Part shown: positions 55,371-64,000 of the stretch, piece after piece
Numbering within the stretch: position 1 is the first letter of the stretch
How the letters are laid out: every line of letters starts with the position of its first letter
DNA from: Hahella chejuensis KCTC 2396
Lineage (GTDB): Bacteria > Pseudomonadota > Gammaproteobacteria > Pseudomonadales > Oleiphilaceae
NCBI RefSeq assembly: GCF_000012985.1
Contig: NC_007645.1
Coordinates: forward strand, 6,375,001-6,439,000
Direction of reading: 5' to 3'
Length of the DNA: 64,000 nt
The notes under the pieces: model-generated
Database searches by the model: none
What the model saw: the letters and a program-made list of their open reading frames with translations, nothing else
What the model was told of the DNA's origin: nothing
Made by a program: the position numbers and the translations under genes

Positions 55371-56270
55371 TCAGACGCAGACCGTCTTGACCAGTTCGCC
55401 CACCCAATCAATGAAGACGCGCACCCGCCGTGACAGTTGCCGCCGGTGGGGATACATCGCATAAATCTGCATGGCTTCCGCTCTGGCGTTCGGTAGCACT
55501 TCCACCAGATCTCCTGACTGCAACAGATGCCGCACATCGTATTCCGGCGCCTGCAGCAGCCCCATGCCCGCCAACGCGCAGGCTACATAGGTCTCCGCAT
55601 TGTTCACCGTCACCCAGCTGCGCATCTCCACATAATGCAACTCCCCATCCTGCACATATTCCCAGGGCTCAGCGCGTCCGGTATTGGGTGAAGCAAATCT
55701 GACCGCCCGGTGCTCGCTCAAATCATCCGGGGTCTGCGGTGCGCCGTAACGCGCCAAATAGGCAGGACTGGCGCAGTTCACCAACTCCATTTTTCCGAGA
55801 GGTCTGGCCACCAGACTGGCGGAACCGGGATCGCCCACCCTCACGACGCAGTCGACGCCTTCCTGAATCAGATCGACAGTACGATCCGTCGCCCCCAGCT
55901 CCAGCTCAATTTCTGGATAGCGTTCAAAAAAATCCGGCAACGCCGGCGCTATTACCCGAGAGCCAAAGCGACTGGGAACATCCACTTTCAATTTCCCGCT
56001 TACCCTCGCCCCAGGCTCGCGAAACATGCTTTCAATCTCTTCGATTTCCGTCAGCAAGTGACGGCAGCGCTCCAACAAGGCGGCGCCATCATGGGTCAGG
56101 CTGACGCGGCGAGTGGTGCGATGAAGCAAGCGTGCGCCGAGGCTGGCCTCCAGTTTCTGCACTACGGAAGAGACAGTGGAGCGAGGCAGCTCGCACAAGT
56201 CCGCCGCCCGGGTAAAGCTACCGGTTTCCGCCACCCGGGCGAACACCTGCAATGCGTCGATCCTATCCAT
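55371..56270 (-). CDS. LysR-family transcriptional regulator
   Basis: 299 aa. Winged HTH at the N-terminus (LQVFARVAETGSFTRAADLC, SVVQKLEASLGARLLHRTTR), then a periplasmic-binding-protein-like effector domain. It belongs to the CrgA/DmlR-type group (text RRVSLTHDGAALLERCRHLL). Divergent from a short-chain dehydrogenase gene with a 132-bp spacer, the standard layout for a LysR regulator and its target. The 200 bp after its stop also precede the BCCT gene. Effector unknown. Confidence 0.95.
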   Translation of the reverse strand: MDRIDALQVFARVAETGSFTRAADLCELPRSTVSSVVQKLEASLGARLLHRTTRRVSLTHDGAALLERCRHLLTEIEEIESMFREPGARVSGKLKVDVPSRFGSRVIAPALPDFFERYPEIELELGATDRTVDLIQEGVDCVVRVGDPGSASLVARPLGKMELVNCASPAYLARYGAPQTPDDLSEHRAVRFASPNTGRAEPWEYVQDGELHYVEMRSWVTVNNAETYVACALAGMGLLQAPEYDVRHLLQSGDLVEVLPNARAEAMQIYAMYPHRRQLSRRVRVFIDWVGELVKTVCV

Positions 56271-56402
56271 ACCCGCCCTCTATTATTCGCAATTAATGGA
56301 CAGATTATGCAGCAGCGCCGCCATTATGCGAAACACGCGCACAGATAGAATGCAATCAGGTCAGGCGTTCGTCTGACCCCTTCATCCACAGAGGAGCATG
56401 AC

Positions 56403-57191
56403 ATGAGTACGCAATCCCTTACCTCGCACACTCTCAAAGATAAAGTCGTTCTCGTTGGCGGCGGCGCCAAAAACCTGGGCGGCCTGTTGTCTCGCCACTT
56501 TGCCGAGGCTGGCGCCAGCGCAGTCGTTATTCATTACAACAGCGACGCCACTCATCAGGCGGCGGAAGAAACGCTCGCAGCAGTTAAGGCCGCTGGCGCT
56601 AAGGCGCTGATGGTTCAAGGAGATCTGACCCAGGTATCTGAGGTCACCCGCCTGTTTGACGCAGCCATTGAGACTTTCGGCCGCGTCGACGTGGCGGTGA
56701 ACACCACAGGCATGGTTATCAAGAAATCGCTGCCGGAAATCAGCGAGTCTGACTATGACAAGATCTTCGCCATCAACTCCAAAGCCGCATTTTTCTTTAT
56801 GCAGGAGGCCGGCAAAAAGCTCAGTGACGGCGGCAAGTTGTGCACGATCGTCACGTCTCTACTGGGAGCATTCACAGGCTATTACTCTATCTACGCCGGC
56901 AGTAAGGCGCCCGTGGAGCACTTCACCCGGGCAGCGGCCAAAGAGCTGGGCGAGCGCGGCATCTCCGTCACAGCCGTAGCGCCGGGTCCAATGGAAACGC
57001 CTTTCTTTTATGGCCAGGAGACGCAGGAGTCCGCTCACTATAACCAGACGGCGGCCGCCTTGAGCCCCTTCACCCGCACTGGTCTGACCGATCCCCAGGA
57101 CATTGTCACACTGGTGCGCTATCTGGTTACGGAAGGTTGGTGGATCACCGGGCAAACCATTCTGGCCAATGGCGGTTACACCACGAAGTAG
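56403..57191 (+). CDS. Short-chain dehydrogenase/reductase
   Basis: 262 aa SDR. The cofactor motif is LVGGGAKNLGG, a GxxxGxG variant with AKN, common in SDRs of the FabG-like group; NTTG replaces the usual NNAG; the catalytic Ser, Tyr and Lys are in TSLLGAF and YSIYAGSK. It ends with the usual ITGQTILANGGYTTK. GAGGAG lies 8 nt before the ATG. It is paired with the divergent LysR regulator; substrate unknown. A strong hairpin follows 14 bp past the stop. Confidence 0.93.
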   Translation: MSTQSLTSHTLKDKVVLVGGGAKNLGGLLSRHFAEAGASAVVIHYNSDATHQAAEETLAAVKAAGAKALMVQGDLTQVSEVTRLFDAAIETFGRVDVAVNTTGMVIKKSLPEISESDYDKIFAINSKAAFFFMQEAGKKLSDGGKLCTIVTSLLGAFTGYYSIYAGSKAPVEHFTRAAAKELGERGISVTAVAPGPMETPFFYGQETQESAHYNQTAAALSPFTRTGLTDPQDIVTLVRYLVTEGWWITGQTILANGGYTTK

Positions 57192-57205
57192 CCCGCCTTT
57201 CTGCA

Positions 57206-57242
57206 GGCCCCGGCGGCGCTATTCCGCCACCGGGGCCGTTCT
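57206..57242 (+). terminator. Terminator after the SDR gene
   Basis: GGCCCCGG-CGGCG pairs with CGCC-A-CCGGGGCC in a GC-rich stem of about 12 bp, followed by GTTCT. Very stable, short T content. Confidence 0.65.
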
Positions 57243-57305
57243 ACGCCTCGGCATAGGGTAGCCCCCTTCTTACGTTTTAAGTCAACCAACAGCGGAACCA
57301 TAACC

Positions 57306-57563
57306 ATGCACACACTTCTTGTGATCTTCGGCGGACTCTCCCTGCTGGCGATCTGTCTGATGCTTGGGCGCTATTTCGGCGCATTGGCCTTGGCGGCGCT
57401 GATCTTCATCCCTGTCTGGGCAGTCGCGGCCGCCATCAATATGTGGATTGGCGTTTCCCACGCCGGCTATTCCATTATGGAAGAAGCCCCTATATTCCTG
57501 CTCATCTTCGCCATTCCCTCTGCTGTCGCCCTGTTTTGTTGGTGGAGATTTTCCCGTGACTAG
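57306..57563 (+). CDS. Small membrane protein
   Basis: 85 aa with three hydrophobic helices (LLVIFGGLSLLAICLMLGRY; LALAALIFIPVWAVAAAINM; APIFLLIFAIPSAVALFCWW) and a WRFSRD end. The rhythm resembles small proteins of the YeiH/DUF-type found beside DUF924 genes, but I cannot name the family. The gene overlaps the next by 8 bp and so is coupled to it. Confidence 0.8.
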   Translation: MHTLLVIFGGLSLLAICLMLGRYFGALALAALIFIPVWAVAAAINMWIGVSHAGYSIMEEAPIFLLIFAIPSAVALFCWWRFSRD

Positions 57564-58125
57564 TCTTAATGCGCCGACAACACATTCCGCGCAGACGATC
57601 GCCGACGTTATCGCGTTTTGGTCAGACGCCGGCCCGCAACGCTGGTTCGCGAAAGACCCCGCCTTTGACGACATCTTTCGCGACCGGTTTCTTAAATTGC
57701 ATATGCGCGCCGCAAAAAGAGAACTGGACCATTGGGCGCAATCGCCGGATGGCGCGCTGGCGTTGCTGATACTGTTGGACCAGTTCCCTCGTAACGCCTT
57801 CCGCGGCAGCGCGCACATGTACGCCACCGATGCGCTGGCGCTGCTGTTCGCAAAGACAGCGCTAACGCAGGGTTTCGACAAACAGATCGATCCTGCGTTG
57901 CGGTTGTTCTTTTATCTTCCCTTCGCACACTCTGAACATGAAGAAGATCAGCATCTGTCAGTGCGTCTTAATGCGCAATTAGGTGCTGACTACACCGCGC
58001 ACGCCCGCAGCCACCGCAACATCATCCAGCGCTTCGGCCGCTTTCCTCATCGCAACGCCATGCTGGGACGCGTCACCACACAAACAGAGCAATTTTTTCT
58101 CGACGCCGGTGGATTCGCCGGATGA
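57556..58125 (+). CDS. DUF924 family protein
   Basis: 189 aa from a GTG with GGAG 8 nt upstream, overlapping the previous gene by 8 bp. All-helical with the family landmarks VIAFWSDAGPQRWFAKDPAF, LLILLDQFPRNAFRGSAHMY, LRLFFYLPFAHSEHEEDQHL and HRNIIQRFGRFPHRNAMLGR. The fold is TPR-like and the biochemical role is unknown, although the family is widespread. Additional upstream frame is antisense-like padding. Confidence 0.92.
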   Translation: MTSLNAPTTHSAQTIADVIAFWSDAGPQRWFAKDPAFDDIFRDRFLKLHMRAAKRELDHWAQSPDGALALLILLDQFPRNAFRGSAHMYATDALALLFAKTALTQGFDKQIDPALRLFFYLPFAHSEHEEDQHLSVRLNAQLGADYTAHARSHRNIIQRFGRFPHRNAMLGRVTTQTEQFFLDAGGFAG

Positions 58126-58245
58126 CCGCCCCCCTTCGCGGGTTGCAAACCGTTACTGTCCGCTAAGAAAGAACAACTGAAATTGACTGAAGCATTAATT
58201 AGCATCACAGGTTATCGCTACAACACTGCAGAGGGTCGGTACACA

Positions 58246-58716
58246 ATGCGTCTTTCCCCCGCCAAGCTGTTGCTCGTCATTCAGTGCTCCACCGTTCTTT
58301 TATCCGCTTTGATCATGATCGAAGGCAGCCGCGTCATGCACAGCGACCTGGTGAAAGGCGGACTGATGATCGCCATCTGCCCCCTTCTGTTGATGTTCCT
58401 GGGCCATCGTCTGGGTCGCGAGTGGGTGATTGAATCACTGTGCGCTTTGGACGACGAAGTCAGCCCGCAAGAGAGTGAGCGTAACGCCGCGGCTTCATTG
58501 CTGCGCCTGAGCACTATCTGCGTCAGCCGCACCCTGCTCAAACTGGTGGGCATTCTGTTGGCGGTGGTCGTCACTCCCGCCCTGTTGCTGCCGGAAATCC
58601 TGCAGACACCGGACCTGTGGCAACAAGCCCTCACAGGATCGATTGCAGTCATTCTGCTGCTGACCGCCGCCCAAGTTACTCACAACAGCCTGACTTCGCG
58701 CCCCTCCATGAAATAA
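58246..58716 (+). CDS. Membrane protein of unknown function
   Basis: 156 aa from MRLSPAKLLLVIQCSTVLLS with GAGGG 9 nt upstream; a TTG 21 codons earlier is a weaker start. Four hydrophobic segments in two pairs: LLLVIQCSTVLLSALIMIEG and GGLMIAICPLLLMFLG, then a hydrophilic middle (ALDDEVSPQESERNAA), then LLKLVGILLAVVVTPALLLP and ALTGSIAVILLLTAAQV. No motif recognised. Confidence 0.7.
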   Translation: MRLSPAKLLLVIQCSTVLLSALIMIEGSRVMHSDLVKGGLMIAICPLLLMFLGHRLGREWVIESLCALDDEVSPQESERNAAASLLRLSTICVSRTLLKLVGILLAVVVTPALLLPEILQTPDLWQQALTGSIAVILLLTAAQVTHNSLTSRPSMK

Positions 58717-58783
58717 CCGCGTCGCCGTTGCGAAACCGCCACTGCGATTATTAATATGGCAATGATATTGGCATGTTAATCAT

Positions 58784-58899
58784 CAGGCGCATGGATGCGC
58801 CTGCGCGGCGGCCAGCCGCGGGAGACAGGGCCTGACATGTGCAGGCCCTGTCGTTGCAGACAAATCGTCGCAGACAAATAGAAGGAAGCTATTTGTCTG
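58784..58899. ncRNA. Four consecutive stem-loops, candidate structured RNA
   Basis: In a 487-bp gap without an ORF, four perfect stems follow one another: CAGGCGC/GCGCCTG, CGCGGC/GCCGCG, GACAGGGCCTG/CAGGCCCTGTC and CAGACAAATAG/CTATTTGTCTG, with loops of 5-7 nt. CAGACAAAT also occurs once more just before the last stem. No U-tract follows, so this is not a set of ordinary terminators. It could be a small RNA, a structured leader or a repeat element. The remainder of the gap up to the kinase shows nothing clear apart from an A-rich patch near 59180. Confidence 0.5.
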
Positions 58900-59203
58900 C
58901 CTGATTAACAGCAACAAAGGCGCCGCGAAGAGTCCGTACTTTCCGAAGCGCCAGATGGACAATATCCATAGGCCCTCCGGTCGACTAGACTATCCAACAC
59001 AGTCGTGTATGGAAATGCTGTAGCGAGTCAAGCGCCAAGCTAATCCGCCCGTTGAGGCGTTAGATGCTTGCAGCCGCTCGCCAGCGTCGACGGGGGCCGA
59101 GCGCAGGACAGCCTTTACTATAATTAGGTCTGTCAGCTTTTCGGCGTCACCACTGCTGCGCCTGAACCGGCGTGGCGAATAACAACAACCGCGCGTGTGA
59201 GTA

Positions 59204-61876
59204 GTGAAAAGGAAAGCCGAGTTACAGACCGCACAGAAATCGACCCAGGTGCGCAATGGATATGTGTTGCGCGTTATCGCCTGCATGATCGTTTTGTGCC
59301 TGCACATCGCGATATTCAAATTTTCCGGCCACCCGCTGATGTGGGGGCTGATCGTCCTGCACACGCTGATTTACCCTCATCTGGCTTATTTCTTTTCCGA
59401 GTCCAAGCAGCAAGAACTGGACAACATACTGGTGGATTCCTTCGCCTATGGCGCATGTATCGCGCTATGGGGCTTCAACCCTTTGATCACGCTCGCTTTC
59501 ATCTGCGGAGCCTGGATGACCAATCTGGCCGCCGACGGGGCGATCTTCTTCTTCAAAGGCATCGTCGCCAATGTCACCGGAGCCCTGCTGACAGGCTTGA
59601 TCACTGATTTTTATTTTCGCCCCAGCCTGGAGCTGACGCCCACGTTGATCGCCTCCGCCGGTCTATTCGGCTACACCATGAGCCTGGGTATGCTGCTGCA
59701 TCGCATCAATCTCAAGCTCAACCAAACCAAACAACGCCTGCTGGAGCAGAAAGAGTCGCTGATCGACATCAGCTCACTGGCCCATGCGGTCAATACCCAC
59801 CTCGAACTGGACCTGATCATGGGCCGGGTCATGCAGGCGCTAAGGCGTATCCAGCCGTTCGAGCAGGTTTACATCACGCTGTTCGAAGACAATATGGAGC
59901 GTCTGGTGCTGGTGAAAAGCTATGGCGATGCGTTGACGGCGCAGGAGGTGAAGCAGTCGGAGGGGTTCACGTTTTTCCTCCCCGAAGATGAAAACAGCAT
60001 CTTCGTCCGCCCTTTGGTGAAAGACGAGCCGCTGTTTATTCCCCGGGTGCCACCCCCTGACGCCACGACCTCAAAAGTGGACAAGCGCCTCTACGATTTT
60101 CGCGCGCCCATATCCATCGCCTATTTCCCCCTGCACGTCGACAACAAAGTCATCGGCGGCTTTGGATTCGTCAACTACGTTCAACCTCTGGATCTGGACA
60201 TCGCCGCCATCGAATCTATCGCCGAGTACCTGGTGCAGGTCGGCACCGCCGTGCGCAACGCGCAGCTTTTCGAACAGGCCCGGCAGGCCAAGGAGCAAGC
60301 GCTCAACGCCCAACGCGCGGCGGAAGTGTCGGAAGCCGCCAAAAGTCGTTTCCTCGCCAATATGAGTCACGAGATACGCACGCCCATGACAGCGATTCTC
60401 GGCTACTCGGAATCGCTGCGGGAGAGCAACCTGAGTCGCGAGGAGCGCAACCAGTTTATCGACATCATCGTGCGCAGCGGCCGCCACTTGCTCACCATCA
60501 TTAATGACATACTCGATCTGTCGAAAATCGAGGCGGAGAAAATCGAAATCGAGCATATGCAGATCTCGTTGCCGAACCTGATTGAAGATCTGCGCTCTCA
60601 CATCGGCATGCGCGCTCACGAAAAAGGCCTGACCCTGGACATCACGCCGAAATTACCGCTGCCCGCTCACTTCGAGTCGGACCCCACACGTCTCAAGCAG
60701 ATCTTGTTCAATCTCGGCGCCAACGCCACCAAGTTCACCCACAAGGGGAGCATTCACTTCGGCGTCAGTTATGAGAAGGACACCAACCTGCTGCGTTTCA
60801 CCGTCACTGACACAGGCATTGGACTGGGGCCGGGCGAGCTGAAGAAAATCTTCGAGCCCTTCGTGCAGGCGGACAGCTCCACCACTCGCCAATACGGCGG
60901 CACTGGACTGGGACTTTATATTTCCAGACAGTTGGCCCACATGCTCGGCGGCGAACTCACCGTTGACAGCTCCCAAGGAGAAGGCAGTCGCTTCAGCGTC
61001 ACCATCAACGCTGGCGACTTAAGCCAGACGTCATGGATAAACAGTCTGGAGGAATTCGAGAAAGCCCGTCAGCGCCTGGAGTTGAACGGCGCCGCGTGGA
61101 GCGCCCCCCGCCTGCGCGGCAAAGTACTGCTGGCTGAGGACAATCTCGACAACCAGACACTGTTTCATCGCTTTCTGGTGGAAGCCGGCCTCAGCGTCAC
61201 CCTGGCGAGCAATGGCAAACAAGCAGTGGAAACGGCGTCCGCGTCCCGCTTTGATCTGATTTTACTGGATATCCAGATGCCGGAAATGGGAGGCGATGAA
61301 GCCATTCTGCATCTACGCGAATTCAGCCAGACGCCCCCAGTGATCGCGTTGACCGCAAATGTTATGCGTCACCAGTTGGATGAATACCGGCAGCTGGGTT
61401 TTATTGACTTCATCGCCAAACCGATCGACCGCCTGCATTTTTATCAAAAACTGCGGCTTTACCTGCCAACCGTACCTGAGGACCTCACCGGCCGCATTCT
61501 GGTGGCGGAAGACAACGATGTGAACAGGCTACTGTTCAAACGTCAGATCGAGCGCATCGGCCCCGCCTTGACGGTAGTAACCGTAGAGAATGGCCAGGAA
61601 GCGCTGGAGGCGGCGTTGGCGGAAAGTTTCGACCTGATACTGATGGACATTCAAATGCCTGTCATGGATGGTTTGGAAGCGCTGCGCGCTTTACGCGCTC
61701 AGGGTTACGCCCAACCGGTTTACATTATTTCCGGCAATACCGAGCCCGCCGATATCGCTACCTACATGGAGTCTGGCGCGCAAGGCTATCTCGGCAAACC
61801 ACTGGACCGGAATCAGCTCGATCAGCTTCTACAGGAGCTGCTCGGGCACTGCGCCACCGCCGCTCCCCAAGCCTGA
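59204..61876 (+). CDS. Hybrid histidine kinase, MASE2-GAF-HisKA-HATPase-REC-REC
   Basis: 890 aa from GTG. Residues 15-165 are a MASE2 membrane domain ([40 protein letters not shown]; five or six helices). A GAF-like domain covers about 195-355. The HisKA histidine is H389 ([12 protein letters not shown]), then the HATPase ([27 protein letters not shown]), and two receivers with phospho-acceptors D689 ([13 protein letters not shown]) and D815 ([13 protein letters not shown]). No HPt domain and no output domain, so a separate HPt protein is needed. MASE2 is better known from diguanylate cyclases. An AACAACAA tract lies 16-26 nt before the start. Confidence 0.93.
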   Translation: MKRKAELQTAQKSTQVRNGYVLRVIACMIVLCLHIAIFKFSGHPLMWGLIVLHTLIYPHLAYFFSESKQQELDNILVDSFAYGACIALWGFNPLITLAFICGAWMTNLAADGAIFFFKGIVANVTGALLTGLITDFYFRPSLELTPTLIASAGLFGYTMSLGMLLHRINLKLNQTKQRLLEQKESLIDISSLAHAVNTHLELDLIMGRVMQALRRIQPFEQVYITLFEDNMERLVLVKSYGDALTAQEVKQSEGFTFFLPEDENSIFVRPLVKDEPLFIPRVPPPDATTSKVDKRLYDFRAPISIAYFPLHVDNKVIGGFGFVNYVQPLDLDIAAIESIAEYLVQVGTAVRNAQLFEQARQAKEQALNAQRAAEVSEAAKSRFLANMSHEIRTPMTAILGYSESLRESNLSREERNQFIDIIVRSGRHLLTIINDILDLSKIEAEKIEIEHMQISLPNLIEDLRSHIGMRAHEKGLTLDITPKLPLPAHFESDPTRLKQILFNLGANATKFTHKGSIHFGVSYEKDTNLLRFTVTDTGIGLGPGELKKIFEPFVQADSSTTRQYGGTGLGLYISRQLAHMLGGELTVDSSQGEGSRFSVTINAGDLSQTSWINSLEEFEKARQRLELNGAAWSAPRLRGKVLLAEDNLDNQTLFHRFLVEAGLSVTLASNGKQAVETASASRFDLILLDIQMPEMGGDEAILHLREFSQTPPVIALTANVMRHQLDEYRQLGFIDFIAKPIDRLHFYQKLRLYLPTVPEDLTGRILVAEDNDVNRLLFKRQIERIGPALTVVTVENGQEALEAALAESFDLILMDIQMPVMDGLEALRALRAQGYAQPVYIISGNTEPADIATYMESGAQGYLGKPLDRNQLDQLLQELLGHCATAAPQA

Positions 61877-62039
61877 CATTCGCTCAAAAATCACCCACAC
61901 TCCCACTAACGTTCAGCGTTCTGTCATAAAACTGCAACAAACGTGCGACATCCCGCCATAAATAGCAAAAATCCTTCTATATGCTATTACTTTATAGATA
62001 CATATCACTCTTCGCTCTCATCCGTTTCCGGAGTCACTC

Positions 62040-63665
62040 ATGCAATGGTTATCCAGAAGTTTGTTTAATCAGCTGTTAGCGGTCGTCGCCTTGAGCGGAC
62101 TGTTGACGCTGGCGGCAGGCATTTTCAGCGCCCTCTCCAATGAGCGTCGCATCAGCGAGCTGGAATTGTCCCTCGCCAGAAATGGAGATCTACTGCAGGA
62201 AGCGAATGAGTCCGTGGCCTTGTTTAAAATTCAAGTGCAGGAGTGGAAAAACGTGCTGTTGCGGGGCAACAATCCGGATAACTTGAAAAAGTACTGGGAC
62301 CGCTTTGTGGAGACGGAGTCCAAGGTTCAGGAAAAGGTTGCGGCCATCCGCCCGCTATTGCCGGAAGACTCAATGAAATCGATCCTGGATCAGTTTATAA
62401 ACCGGCACAAGATCATGGGCCAGGCATATCGGGAAGGCTTTGCGGAGTTTAAGAGCGCAGGCTTTAATCCGCAGGCCGGCGATAACGCTGTATCCGGCAT
62501 CGACAGAGAGCCCACCAAGCTTTTGCAGGATCTGGCGGACAGCCTGAAGGCGCATGTAACAGAGTCTTACAAACAAGCTCATACTGAATTCAGCAGCAGT
62601 TTCGCCTTCTGGAGCCTCGTTCTGGCTGCGGTGACGCTGGCGTCGGCGGTAATCGTGCTGACCCTGATCAATGTGCGCATCGTGCGCCCTACCCGCACCA
62701 TCATCGACAAAATCACCAAACTCAGCCACGGCGAGCTGGGTCATGATTTCTCTTCCGACCGACAGGATGAGCTGGGAAGACTGGCCAATTCCGCCGCCGA
62801 GTTACAGACATTCCTCAGCGATTTCGCCACCGCCATGGACAAAACGGCGGTGGACCTCAGTGAAAACATCACTATCATTACTCGCGCTGCGGACGATATC
62901 GTTAACTGCTCTCAAGACTCCAACGGTCGCACTATTCATGTCGCCACCGCGATGCAGGAGATGACCGCAGCCTCGCAACAAGTCGCCGAGAACGCCAGCA
63001 ATGCAGCGGAAGTGGCCCATGAAACAGATGTCGCGGCGAAAGACGGTATGGATGCGATGAAGCGCGCCAACGACGCCATCAAACGTCTGTCGCAGCAAGT
63101 ATCGAGCAGCTCGGATACGGTGAAGAAGCTGGCGGAGGACACCAAAAACGTGGGCACCGTGCTAAACGTGATCCGTGGCATCGCCGAACAAACCAACCTC
63201 TTAGCCCTGAACGCCGCCATTGAAGCAGCCCGCGCGGGTGAGCAGGGACGCGGCTTCGCGGTGGTGGCGGATGAAGTACGCTCGCTGGCGCAGAAAACCC
63301 AGAACTCCACAGCGGAGATAGAGTCCATCATAGACAGTGTGCAAAACGGCGCTAAAAATACCGTATCCGTTATGGAGGCCAGTAATCGCATCACCGATGA
63401 GTGCAGCGGTTATTTCGCCAGCGCCTCGGAGAAACTCTCTTCCATCAGCGAAGCCATCGCCAAAGTAAACGCCTTGAATACTGAAGTGGCCACCGCTTCC
63501 GACGAGCAATTGTCGGTCTCTGAGGATATCGCCAAGAATCTGGAGGAAGTGTCGGAACTGACGGATGAGTCCGCACGCAACGCCACATCAGCCAAAGATA
63601 AGATCGGCCGTCTGAGCCATCTCGCCGAACGCGCCTCTGAGCTGTCATCCCGCCTGCGGCGCTAA
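62040..63665 (+). CDS. Methyl-accepting chemotaxis protein
   Basis: 541 aa chemoreceptor. TM1 is [20 protein letters not shown], the periplasmic sensor domain covers about residues 35-180 (four-helix type by pattern, [20 protein letters not shown]), TM2 is [25 protein letters not shown] region follows, then the signalling hairpin with [20 protein letters not shown] and [15 protein letters not shown]. No C-terminal CheR/CheB pentapeptide (ends SRLRR). The gene has its own 163-bp upstream spacer. Ligand unknown. Confidence 0.95.
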   Translation: MQWLSRSLFNQLLAVVALSGLLTLAAGIFSALSNERRISELELSLARNGDLLQEANESVALFKIQVQEWKNVLLRGNNPDNLKKYWDRFVETESKVQEKVAAIRPLLPEDSMKSILDQFINRHKIMGQAYREGFAEFKSAGFNPQAGDNAVSGIDREPTKLLQDLADSLKAHVTESYKQAHTEFSSSFAFWSLVLAAVTLASAVIVLTLINVRIVRPTRTIIDKITKLSHGELGHDFSSDRQDELGRLANSAAELQTFLSDFATAMDKTAVDLSENITIITRAADDIVNCSQDSNGRTIHVATAMQEMTAASQQVAENASNAAEVAHETDVAAKDGMDAMKRANDAIKRLSQQVSSSSDTVKKLAEDTKNVGTVLNVIRGIAEQTNLLALNAAIEAARAGEQGRGFAVVADEVRSLAQKTQNSTAEIESIIDSVQNGAKNTVSVMEASNRITDECSGYFASASEKLSSISEAIAKVNALNTEVATASDEQLSVSEDIAKNLEEVSELTDESARNATSAKDKIGRLSHLAERASELSSRLRR

Positions 63666-63728
63666 GTCCGATCTCTTTTGCAATGCCCCTAAGACCAGGG
63701 AAGGTTTACGGCGAACTTTCTTCAGGGC

Positions 63729-63762
63729 AAAAAAAACCCTCTTAACATAACGCTAAGAGGGG
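63729..63762 (-). terminator. Rho-independent terminator of the PEP-CTERM peptide gene
   Basis: On the minus strand CCCTCTTA and TAAGAGGG form an 8-bp stem with a 9-nt loop, followed by an uninterrupted run of eight T. It ends 19 bp past the stop of the PEP-CTERM ORF and, being directional, shows that a minus-strand transcript ends here. Confidence 0.85.
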
Positions 63763-63780
63763 TATTCACCGCCAATGAAT

Positions 63781-63888
63781 TTAACCGTGTTTCTTGGATT
63801 TCATACTCCGATAGAGGATGATCGCCAAGAGCGCTATACCATACAGAGCCAACGTCGCAGGCTCGGGAACAGTTACTATCGGAGGCAT
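63781..63888 (-). CDS. 35-residue peptide made of a PEP-CTERM sorting signal
   Basis: MPPIVT is followed at once by VPEPATLALYGIALLAIILY and RSMKSKKHG: the VPEP motif, a 16-residue hydrophobic helix and a basic end, the tripartite PEP-CTERM signal recognised by exosortase. Normally this closes a much larger exported protein with its own N-terminal signal; here nothing precedes it. GGGAGA lies 7 nt before the ATG and a good terminator follows, so it looks like a complete small gene. Another frame over the same bases (80 codons) is less protein-like. It could be a degraded remnant whose body was lost, or a true small sorted peptide. Confidence 0.7.
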   Translation of the reverse strand: MPPIVTVPEPATLALYGIALLAIILYRSMKSKKHG

Positions 63889-64000
63889 ACTTCATTCTCC
63901 CAACTGTCTGTATAACACTATTGCCCCATATACTGCACAGCCGAGGCCACAAAAATAAAATCATTTTAATAACAATGAGTTAATAACAATAAAAAGAAAG

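Noticed and set aside
63722-63964. 80-codon minus-strand frame over the PEP-CTERM ORF
   Set aside because: It reads through the terminator, has no domain, and the alternative frame carries an exact PEP-CTERM pattern with an RBS.

Overview
The window looks like chromosome from a marine gammaproteobacterium of the Oceanospirillales, probably Hahella or a close relative. This is inference: gene order matches Pseudomonas in several blocks (tyrS-M23-anmK-erpA-argC; dksA-gluQRS-cbrX-cbrA-cbrB-crcZ-pcnB-folK-panBC-pgi; folB-plsY-tsaD-rpsU-yqeY-dnaG-rpoD), while the osmolyte genes and the mosaic of the blocks fit a marine relative rather than Pseudomonas itself.

Bases 1-11100 carry housekeeping genes: tyrosyl-tRNA synthetase (cut by the window edge), a LysM/M23 endopeptidase coupled to the muropeptide-recycling kinase AnmK, the Fe-S insertion protein ErpA, a bactofilin with a membrane coiled-coil partner, ArgC, a ClC transporter, and the haem genes hemJ and hemL. 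Bases 11100-18900 hold PBP1B with a candidate LpoP activator, an APH-kinase fusion, a pentapeptide/cNMP/Rieske trio, sfsA and dksA.

Bases 18900-30800 hold gluQRS, then the CbrX-CbrA-CbrB carbon-control system. Between cbrB and pcnB is a gap of about 1 kb with a sigma-54 promoter, inverted GTAACA-type hexamers upstream, five A-rich AAN-repeat tracts and a perfect terminator hairpin. I read it as a CrcZ-type small RNA that would titrate Hfq/Crc, so sensor, activator and RNA output sit in one locus. The pcnB-folK-panBC-pgi block follows. Next come folB with a second, degenerate folK, plsY and tsaD, then the macromolecular-synthesis operon rpsU-yqeY-dnaG-rpoD, which ends at a CAU tRNA.

Bases 38709-46620 form an AT-richer island beside that tRNA. 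It carries a CBASS anti-phage operon on the minus strand: a 58-aa protein, a YdjM-like membrane protein, an HNH-SAVED effector, a CD-NTase, an E2-like protein with a C-terminal SEC-C zinc motif, and a membrane protein. Divergent from it is a CapH/CapP regulator pair, with inverted repeats between the two. A second HTH-metallopeptidase module follows. No integrase is visible, and the right edge seems to run into the 3' end of a GST gene.

Bases 46500-64000 are accessory backbone: GST with a divergent AraC regulator, a broken lipoprotein gene, an ectoine-catabolism-like cluster (M24 hydrolase, aldehyde dehydrogenase, M20 deacylase) convergent with a BCCT transporter, a LysR/SDR pair, small membrane proteins, a row of four strong hairpins without a gene, a MASE2-GAF hybrid histidine kinase, a chemoreceptor, and a 35-residue ORF that is almost only a PEP-CTERM sorting signal with its own terminator.
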